Source: Diphasiastrum complanatum (lineage: Eukaryota > Streptophyta > Lycopodiopsida > Lycopodiales > Lycopodiaceae). From it: a stretch of 64,000 nucleotides of DNA. Positions 56,319-64,000 of this stretch are shown one piece after another. Both the position numbers and the translations under genes were made by a program. The stretch is from assembly GCA_029204225.1 (NCBI GenBank), contig CM055103.1, positions 5,702,852 to 5,766,851 of the forward strand, read 5' to 3'. Each line of letters begins with the position of its first letter. Positions within the stretch are counted from its first letter, which is position 1. The notes beneath the pieces were generated by a model. The model worked only from the letters and a program-made list of their open reading frames with translations. It searched no databases and was not told the DNA's origin.

Positions 56319-56800
56319 TTGAATCTAGATGGTTGTGAATTCTCAGGAATTCTTAACTCAGTAAATTTAGATCATGAACAAGTAGTGAAAGAACAAATCG
56401 TAAATGAATTTAGGGATATTTTTCCATTTGCATTACCTCATGGTTTACCACCATCTAGGTCAATAGATCACATGATTGAGCTAATTCTAGCAGGAAGTCA
56501 ACCTGTCTCTAGACAACCTTGTAGGTTCTCTCAGAAAGAGGAGACAAAGATTTCAAATCAAATAGAAAACTATCTGAGGATGGGACATATACAACCTAGT
56601 AAATCACCGTGGGACACTCCTGTTCTTCTTAAAACGAAGAAAGATGGAGGTTTTCGGATGTGTGTGGATTACAAGGGTCTTAATAAAGTGACTATCAAAA
56701 ATAAATATCCATTACCCAGGATGGATGACCTTGTAGATCGCTTGGGTGGAGCTCGATATTTCACCAAGTAGATCTCAAGACAAGGTACCATCAAATAAGA
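56319..56800 (+). CDS. Element I Ty3/gypsy RT, N-terminal part
   Basis: [100 protein letters not shown]: a textbook Ty3 RT start with VDY. A frameshift near 56768 separates it from the next part. Confidence 0.92.
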
Positions 56801-56863
56801 ATTAAGTCGAAAGATGTCCAAAATACAGGATTTCGTTCTAGATTTGGTCATTATGAATTCTTA

Positions 56864-57403
56864 GTGTTGCCATTTGGATTAATGAATGTGTCAACAATGT
56901 TCCAGCAAATGGTGAACGATGTATTTTGTCCATATTTGGAGAATTTTGTGGCTGTATTCTTAGACGATACTCTCGTTTACAGTAAATCCTTGGTGGAACA
57001 TGTAGAACACTTAAAGATCATCTTGATGAAACTCTGTCAAGAGTTACTCTACGCTAAAGAGTCCAAGTGTGAATTCTTTAAGCCAGAGTTGATTTATCTC
57101 AGTCATAAGATCATAGTAAATGGGATCAAGATTGACGAGGATAAAATCAAGATCGTGACTGAGTGGCCAATTCCGAGAACTGTGAGGCAAGTAAAGTCAT
57201 TTTTAGGTTTTACACTTTTCTTCAAGAGATTTATTGAGGATTATGCTAAGTTAGCAACACCGCTTAATAATCTGACAAAAGAATATGTTAATAAAAAGAA
57301 AAAGAGAAACCAACCTAGTCTGAAGCCCTGTCAATTAGCAAAGGCTAAGCGCCATAAGGTTGGTGGTTTGTTGAATCCATTAGATATCCCTGATAAGAAA
57401 TGA
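56864..57403 (+). CDS. Element I RT palm/thumb fused to integrase start
   Basis: LPFGLMNVSTMFQQMVNDVF, FVAVFLDDTLVYSKSLVEHV (catalytic FLDD), KCEFFKPELIYLSHKIIVNG, WPIPRTVRQVKSFLGFTLFF and FIEDYAKLATPLNNLTKE. Then abruptly CQLAKAKRHKVGGLLNPLDI PDKKW, which belongs to integrase just before its core. The deletion of RNase H kept the frame. Confidence 0.9.
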   Translation: MLPFGLMNVSTMFQQMVNDVFCPYLENFVAVFLDDTLVYSKSLVEHVEHLKIILMKLCQELLYAKESKCEFFKPELIYLSHKIIVNGIKIDEDKIKIVTEWPIPRTVRQVKSFLGFTLFFKRFIEDYAKLATPLNNLTKEYVNKKKKRNQPSLKPCQLAKAKRHKVGGLLNPLDIPDKK

Positions 57404-57860
57404 AAAAGCATATCTATGGATTTTGTAGTTGGACTACCAAAGACCCAATGACAAAATGATTTTATTTGGGCTGTAGTGGATCGGTTAACTAAGTTAGCTC
57501 CATTCATACTATAAAGGCTTTTGAATTAGCCTAGATCTTTGATGAAAGATTATTTCGGTTGTATGGTTTGCCCAGTGACATTGTTAGTGATAGAGATCCT
57601 AAGTCCACAGGCTACTTTTGGTCAGCAAAATTCCATAAACTTGAAACTTCTTTGAGTTTAAGTTCTTCTAATCATCCTGAATCAGATGGCCAAACAGAAA
57701 GGACTAATCAAACTATGAAAGATATTTTGAGGACGTATGTTTCTCACAGGCAATCGATTATCTCCCATTGGTCGAGTTTGCATATAGTAGTAGAAAACAT
57801 TCTGCTACAAGTTACAGTCCTTTTATGCTTATGTACGGTTTTCAACCTAGATCTCTAGTA
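57404..57860 (+). pseudogene. Element I integrase core
   Basis: SISMDFVVGLPKTQ (first Asp), FIWAVVDRLTKLAPFI, then LA*IF with a TAG, LYGLPSDIVSDRDPKSTGYF (second Asp), SSNHPESDGQTERTNQTMKD (Glu). A small deletion after HRQS breaks the frame. Confidence 0.88.
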
Positions 57861-57879
57861 AATGTTGAGATGAAGTTTG

Positions 57880-58412
57880 TTAAGATCTAGAAGGTTGCTG
57901 ATTTTTTGCATGGTATGCAAGAGATGTTGCAAGTGGCTAAGGATAGTATCAGTAGTGCTCAGAATAGAGCTAAACACTATACCGATCTTAAGAGATCTCC
58001 AAAAGATTTTAAAGTTGATGGCTGGGTATATCTTAGGATTCCAAAAGATTCTAAGACGTTATGTACATGGAAGCATTATAAGCTATCTACCCGTTATTGT
58101 GGACCTTTCAGGATTGTACGTAGAATTGGTTCTTTGGCGTATGAACTCGATCTTCAAGGCTATGTAAGTCATTTGAAACTAAGTTTACATGATGGTGATA
58201 CAATTGGATCGGATGAGGATTTATCCCATTTAGAAGATTTGTCACTTAGTGTACCTTTGGAACTTGAGAAAGTGCTATGAATCATAGATAAACAATTGAG
58301 AAATCATTCTATCTCTGAGTGCTTAATTCAGTGGAAAGGTCGTAATGAGGATGATGACTCGTGGGAGAGAGTTGATAGCACAAAGAAAAATTTCTCAAAG
58401 TTTAGCTTCTAA
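57880..58412 (+). CDS. Element I integrase tail and chromodomain-like end
   Basis: Reads FLHGMQEMLQVAKDSISSAQ, NRAKHYTDLKRSPKDFKVDG, WVYLRIPKD, KLSTRYCGPFRIVRRIGSLA and YELDLQGYVSHLKLSLH (GPF/Y module). After a TGA at about 58278-58280 the same frame continues IIDKQLRNHSISECLIQWKG then DDSWERVDSTKKNF, a chromodomain-like segment (xxWKGxxxxDxSWE). Typical of chromoviruses. Confidence 0.88.
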
Positions 58413-58440
58413 GGATAGAAGCAGTTTAAGGAGGGAATAA

Positions 58441-58587
58441 TGTTATGTCCATGACCAGTACATAGGATACAGTATACTCCTAGACTTGGATACATGATGG
58501 TACTCTAGTGAAACAAGCTGTTAGTTATGCCACGTCATACTGGACGTGACCTTTTTTAAAACTTTATAAAAAATACTTGACTTTTTT
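58441..58587 (+). repeat. Element I LTR start
   Basis: TGTTATGTCCATGACCAGTA follows the purine-rich GGAGGGAATAA. The same start occurs at 61921 after the second copy of the Pol end. The length is not resolved because a foldback structure follows. Confidence 0.6.
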
Positions 58588-59145
58588 TTGGGAGCCGATT
58601 CGGCTAGCATGCTTGTGTGCTTGCAGAGTTATTAAAAAATTTATGATTTAGATTTTTCTTAAGCTATAAGAAAGAAATAAGTTTCCAAAAAAAGTTCTTT
58701 TGAATGTTAGTATGCCGGCATGCCAACTTTTACAACTTTGTAATCGTTTAATACATAGTTAAAAATCTTACTAGCCATCAAACTTTATAAATGTCCATCA
58801 ATATACACTATGCTATCCTTTAAATATAGGTTTATTTGTTTTATAAAAATATGTTCATGAAGCTATAAAAGCTTGCATGTTAGCATGCTAGCGTACAAAA
58901 AACATAACATAACTTTAAAAACAATTAATTTTTTTTTGGAGCTGATTTGATTAGTACATCGAAGTGCTAACCAAATCGACTAAAATTTTTAAAAAAGGTT
59001 TCATTTTATTTCGGGTAGGCTAGCACGCCGGCGTGCTAGCTTTTACAGCTTCATGAACATATTTTTATAATACAAATAAAACTATAAAGTATATTTTGAT
59101 GGACTTGTATAAAATTTGATGGCTAATCAGATATTTAACTATGTG
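58588..59145. repeat. Foldback structure with five 22-bp palindrome variants
   Basis: An inverted repeat has arms of about 58750-58896 and 59019-59145 (for example ATATGTTCATGAAGCT at 58850 against AGCTTCATGAACATAT at 59047). A 22-bp perfect palindrome with half-site GCTAGCACGCC is at 59019-59040. Variants lie at 58603-58624, 58706-58727, 58875-58896 and 58950-58971. No coding capacity, so MITE-like or a modular LTR region. Confidence 0.8.
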
Positions 59146-59955
59146 CCAGACCATAATTATCCTTATTCATAAAAGAATCATGTAATGGCATAAAAACAAT
59201 AGCACACTATGTGCTCCCTTTTTGTCAAATCGTGGGTAGAAAAAACACAACAAATTTATTTACAAAATTGTTGGAGGGTTTACGGATATCAAGACAACTC
59301 TAAACCTAGTTGATAAGTGAGAGGAATTTGGCACTTTACGTGTGTAAGTTCAACCCGATGATCACATAGTTATTTGATTTGCTAAAAGTTAATAAAAGAA
59401 CTTTAGGCCTTTTTGCGGAAATTAAATGTCGCAAGGCCAAATAGAATTAGTGAATAAAAAAAATTTCTCCCCAAATTTCAAATTTAAAATTTAAAATTTC
59501 AAATAATAAGTGAGGTGGAGATTCGCCAATAGGATTTGAGGCCAAATCCCTAGAATCCACTATATATAGTGGTACTTTGTGATTCATTTTACATGTTCAT
59601 TATAAGAAAGCAGGTTGAGCCTCTTATGGATTGAAATCAGATGTCCTTGCTCTTTTTTCTTGCTCCATCTCTCATGTTTTATTTTGATTTTGCTATTTGT
59701 TGGATTTGCTAATTGTTGGGATTGATCTTTGTTATACTTTTTGTGAGAGAAAAGAGAGAAAGAAAGAAAAGTAAGCTTTATCAATTCTTGAGTAGTGTTA
59801 ATTGTGGAATCATAAGCATGTGCTTGAATCTGAACTATTATATCGCTCCCATGGGAACGAATCTCCGCATGACAACATATTAATCATCTTCATCTCCTTT
59901 GATGCTTGATGTGCTTGGATCTAGGATTGAAGGTGGATTAGAAATACTCGCTAAA
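59146..59955 (+). repeat. R1 repeat, copy 2: probable Ty3-type 5' LTR of element J
   Basis: The part 59690-59945 matches 17868-18165. A perfect 16-bp palindrome CCACTATATATAGTGG at 59557-59572 contains a TATA-like core. A primer-binding-like TGGCGTCGTTG at 59960-59970 follows, as in many plant Ty3 elements. The LTR start was not found. Confidence 0.6.
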
Positions 59956-60496
59956 ATTTTGGCGTCGTTGACCTAGGTCGTCCACGTGATAGACAATCAT
60001 CGTCATCCAGACTACCATCAAATCTCCACACACATTTGATATGCAGATCCCTGAAGGATACGAGGGTACAAATGTTTTTGAAGAGGAAATGAAGGTGGGC
60101 GAGGATTGCCTAAAGTGTTTTGAGCTACTGTGAGATTCTGTACTTTTTTTACAAGGAATATCTTTTGGCTATTTTTTAGCAATCTTGGCAAACTAGCTGG
60201 GAACTAACCTTCGCTTGAACTATAGTATGTTCTGCTGATGTGGCAAAATGTACTGCCAGGTGGGTGAGGGTGGGTTTGATCAGATTAGAGAGATATAGAA
60301 CCTAATAGGTGAATTTTTGGCTCTCTTTTTTTGGATAGTTTGTCAAAACTACATGATTTTTTTTTCAAAGGATTTTTAGAATCTATGGAAGGGATATGAT
60401 GTGTTCCAACTCTCAATCTGTCTCCACAAATCATACAAGCAAAAAATCCTAAAAAGACAACAAATCTATCTTTCATTCCACAATATACTACACCCT
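59956..60496. other. Element J leader or unassigned sequence
   Basis: After the primer-binding-like site there is no recognisable Gag. Nothing else supported. Confidence 0.35.
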
Positions 60497-60516
60497 CCCC
60501 CCCCCCCCCCCCCCCC
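60497..60516. repeat. Poly(C) run, 20 bp, followed by (CA)n
   Basis: Twenty C residues, then ACCGCC and a short CA tract. Could form quadruplex on the opposite strand. Confidence 0.95.
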
Positions 60517-61625
<1,109 letters not shown>

Positions 61626-62038
61626 ACATAGAGAAACCATGTTTCATGTAAGCTGGTTGAAATTAAGTTTACAAGAAGGTGACATAGTTGCATCTGATGA
61701 ATATGTTATCCATTTGGACGATTTATCTCTTAGTGTACATGTACATTTGAAACCAAAAAGAGTACTCAAAACTAGAAATAAACAATTGAGAAATCATTCA
61801 ATCTTTGTAAGCTTGCTTTGATGGAAAGGACACACTAAGGATGTTGAAAGAGTTAAAAGAATAAAGAAAAACATTTCTAAGTTCTACTTTTGAGGACAAA
61901 AGTGTTCAAGTGTGGAAGTATGTTATGTCCATGCCCAATTTAGAGGATTTCCAATAATCATTGACATGGATATTTAGCACTCTAGCATACGAGTTTATTA
62001 GTTATGCCTCATCATTTTGAACTAGGCCAACAATATAT
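61626..62038 (+). pseudogene. Ty3 element I family: Pol end and LTR start, second copy
   Basis: FHVSWLKLSLQEGDIVASDE, HLDDLSLSV, NKQLRNHSI, and a remnant WKGHTKDVERVKRIKK parallel the end of element I Pol (58160-58410). Then TGTTATGTCCATGCC at 61921 matches 58441. It is replaced at 62039 by repeat P. Confidence 0.8.
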
Positions 62039-63152
62039 GTGTCATAAATTATCTTGTAATGTTGACGTTGATGAATTTTTTTGAGTTGCTTACACAACTT
62101 GAACAAAAGAGTTAGACCCTTATTACATTGCCAAATAACGAGAGGTATTGTGTTTGGCTTTTTTTTTACTTTTTTAAGTTGAACTTATTGAAATATTTTT
62201 TAGATGGAGTCTAACAATAGTAGAATCAGAGATCCATTTGCACTAGCAAAGGATATGCTTGTGTCCATGGATTGGGGAGTCACCATTAAACAACAAAATG
62301 TACATACTCAAATTCAATACTTGTAAATACATTTAATGCGTTAGAAAGAAAAAAGAAAAGTGGATAAAATAACATACAAGGAACCAGAAAAAGGAGAGAA
62401 GAAGGCAATCAAAAACTCTCTCAACAAATGTCAAGAATGAAAAGCTTCTTGAATCAAGTGTTGATGACATGAGAAAGATTCTAATCAAAGTTATGTGGGT
62501 GACAAGCAAAGTATCATGATTATTTGATTGCTATGTTTTTTAGCAACATGATCATTATGATATCAATTTAGTATAGATTTTATCGACATAATCATTTTTA
62601 AGTTTCATCAAATACAATCTCATACATTTCATATGGAAAATGTTTGAAAATCAAATCCAAATTCAAAAACAAAAAAACCGAATGAGATATCAACAAATCT
62701 ATGGAGACTCTAATATGTTCAACTTTTTCATTGATAATTTACTATTAGCATTTAGAAAGATTATTATTGATATGTTATTTTGGTCAATAGTTTGATTTAT
62801 CTTCTACAAAAAAAATTATATGTGTCTATATAATGATATAGCAAGTTCATGGTTTGTCAGATATTCTTAATATGTATGAAAATGTTTACAATTTTGCTTG
62901 CACTAGAGTCGTCACAAAATGCATAGAAAAGTGTGCATTTCAAGCACTTATTCAATAATCATATATCATAAACTATGATGAATCACATCAAATCCTTTCA
63001 CATGTGTGTTCTTCATGTCTACATTTATCGATTAAAAATTTTGAGACCTTCATTTTGAGCAACTTATATGTAAGATATGATGTGTCAAACATATAGGGAT
63101 ATTGATGAGATTTTGATATTTTCATATATGGGACTACATTGTTGTGAATTTT
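62039..63152. repeat. Repeat P, copy 2 (about 1.11 kb)
   Basis: Direct repeat of 52352-53490. Differences are scattered substitutions and a few indels, including a 13-bp gap near 62197. Confidence 0.92.
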
Positions 63153-63655
63153 CCATTCAATTCTTAGCCTGTCTACTCTTAAAAATCCTATATGATTATA
63201 GAAACATGCCTATGAAAAAAAAACTAAATTTGAAAAATTATAGAGATAGATACATGCATTCAAAGTTATCTTTTTAAGTTTTGATAAAAATCACCAAAAC
63301 TAGAAATGTCATATTTGAGTGTATAATACCATGACTGTAACCAAAAAAAAATCGGTTTGTCTACTTTAAAAAGTATCATATGACCAAACATTTTCCTAAT
63401 AATTTTTCAATTTGGTATTCTATAGAGATAGATATGTGCATCTAAAGTTACCCGTGTCAAGTGCATCAATTGAGCTCAAAAAAAAAATTATGTCTTCCAA
63501 TAATACAATGAAGAGTCAAGTCTAGTTCCACATACAATTAAAAGATTGAAATTTCAATCATTTGTTGGCATTTTATGTCTCGTTAAGTGACCAAAGATTT
63601 TATGCACACTTTTGTGCGCACTTGCAGAAAAATGTGCTGAAAACAACTCTAGTGT
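63153..63655. other. AT-rich sequence with a diverged duplication
   Basis: Words such as TATAGAGATAGATA recur at about 63240 and 63422 in similar surroundings, suggesting an old ~180-bp tandem duplication. No gene seen. Confidence 0.45.
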
Positions 63656-63660
63656 TAATT

Positions 63661-63825
63661 GATGTGTTTTATTTATTACATTTTTTTGTAGCAAGTTACT
63701 TGTTTGCTTATTGATTAATGTGTTTTGTTTATGACATTTATTTGTAGCAAGTTCATTGTTTGTGAAAATGTTTAAATTTTGTTTGTTGACTAATGTGTTT
63801 TATTTATAGCATTAAATTGTAGCAT
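63661..63825. repeat. Three diverged tandem units
   Basis: ATGTGTTTTATTTAT...TTGTAGCA units start at about 63662, 63718 and 63793. No function inferred. Confidence 0.7.
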
Positions 63826-64000
63826 AAAGTAATAAGAAGGCCTATCTCTAACATTGTATAAATGTGTTATATTTTAATTTTATGTTTGATTTTTGAAATG
63901 TTACAAAAAAAAATCATTGTTTATTGTGATCTGACATTCTTGTTTTTTAATTCTTCTAGTTAATGTTTACGAATCACATCCTCTCTTATTAACTTTCATT

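Larger units (their letters stand above)
56319..58440 (+). mobile_element. Element I: chromodomain-type Ty3/gypsy, RNase H deleted
   Basis: RT (56319-57290) joins directly to the pre-core integrase at about 57300, so RNase H and the integrase zinc finger are missing. The integrase core, tail and a chromodomain-like end follow. Gag and protease are absent; the left side abuts element H. A likely 3' LTR starts TGTTATGTCC at 58441. Confidence 0.88.

Noticed and set aside
63077-63277. 66-aa + frame at the end of repeat P
   Set aside because: Not conserved in the other copy past the repeat border.

Overview
The window looks like nuclear DNA of a land plant with a large, repeat-rich genome. Two intron-containing plant-type genes lie in a mass of Ty1/copia and Ty3/gypsy retrotransposons, LINEs, a hAT fragment, a tRNA-like short insertion and very long (GA)n, (CT)n and (CA)n tracts. 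A fern or another seed-free plant is my best guess; that is inference. I see no rRNA, no intact tRNA gene, no organellar genes and no bacterial operon.

Gene 1 (+ strand, 3990-15225) is the 3' half of NEMF/Rqc2, the ribosome-associated quality-control factor. Four exons (3990-4958, 9612-9738, 14312-14785, 15032-15225) join in phase. They encode the end of the NFACT-R domain, an acidic linker, a lysine-rich helix, a CCHC zinc knuckle and the NFACT-C domain. The 5' exons lie before the window. Two introns of about 4.6 kb are packed with transposons: an antisense LINE with nearly open ORF2, a 398-bp GA tract ending 24 nt before an exon, Ty1 and Ty3 fragments, a hAT transposase end, and a LINE 3' end that carries a tRNA-like insertion with an 18-bp target duplication.

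Gene 2 (+ strand, 23999-25654) is a compact three-exon gene for a 175-aa hotdog-fold thioesterase of the DHNA-CoA thioesterase type. It ends in SKL, a peroxisomal import signal, which fits the peroxisomal step of phylloquinone synthesis.

The rest is layered retrotransposon sequence. At 18.2-21.3 kb is an internally deleted copia element (minus). At 27-30.7 kb is a degenerate copia element carrying a solo LTR. At 30.6-37.3 kb there is a three-level nest: a host copia pol contains element D (TSD CCCAT), which contains element A2 (TSD CAAAC). At 37.8-42.3 kb is element B, a copia element with Gag and protease but no reverse transcriptase. At 45.9-52 kb element F sits inside an older integrase, with a solo LTR inside F's own 5' LTR. 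At 53.5-56.3 kb is another RT-less copia element (H, minus). At 56.3-58.4 kb is a chromodomain-type Ty3 element missing its RNase H. At 58.6-59.15 kb is a foldback structure built on a 22-bp palindrome. A 1.1-kb unknown repeat occurs at 52.35 and again at 62.04 kb.

All coordinates, splice sites and LTR ends were read by eye. Protein identities rest on recognised motifs, not on database searches.
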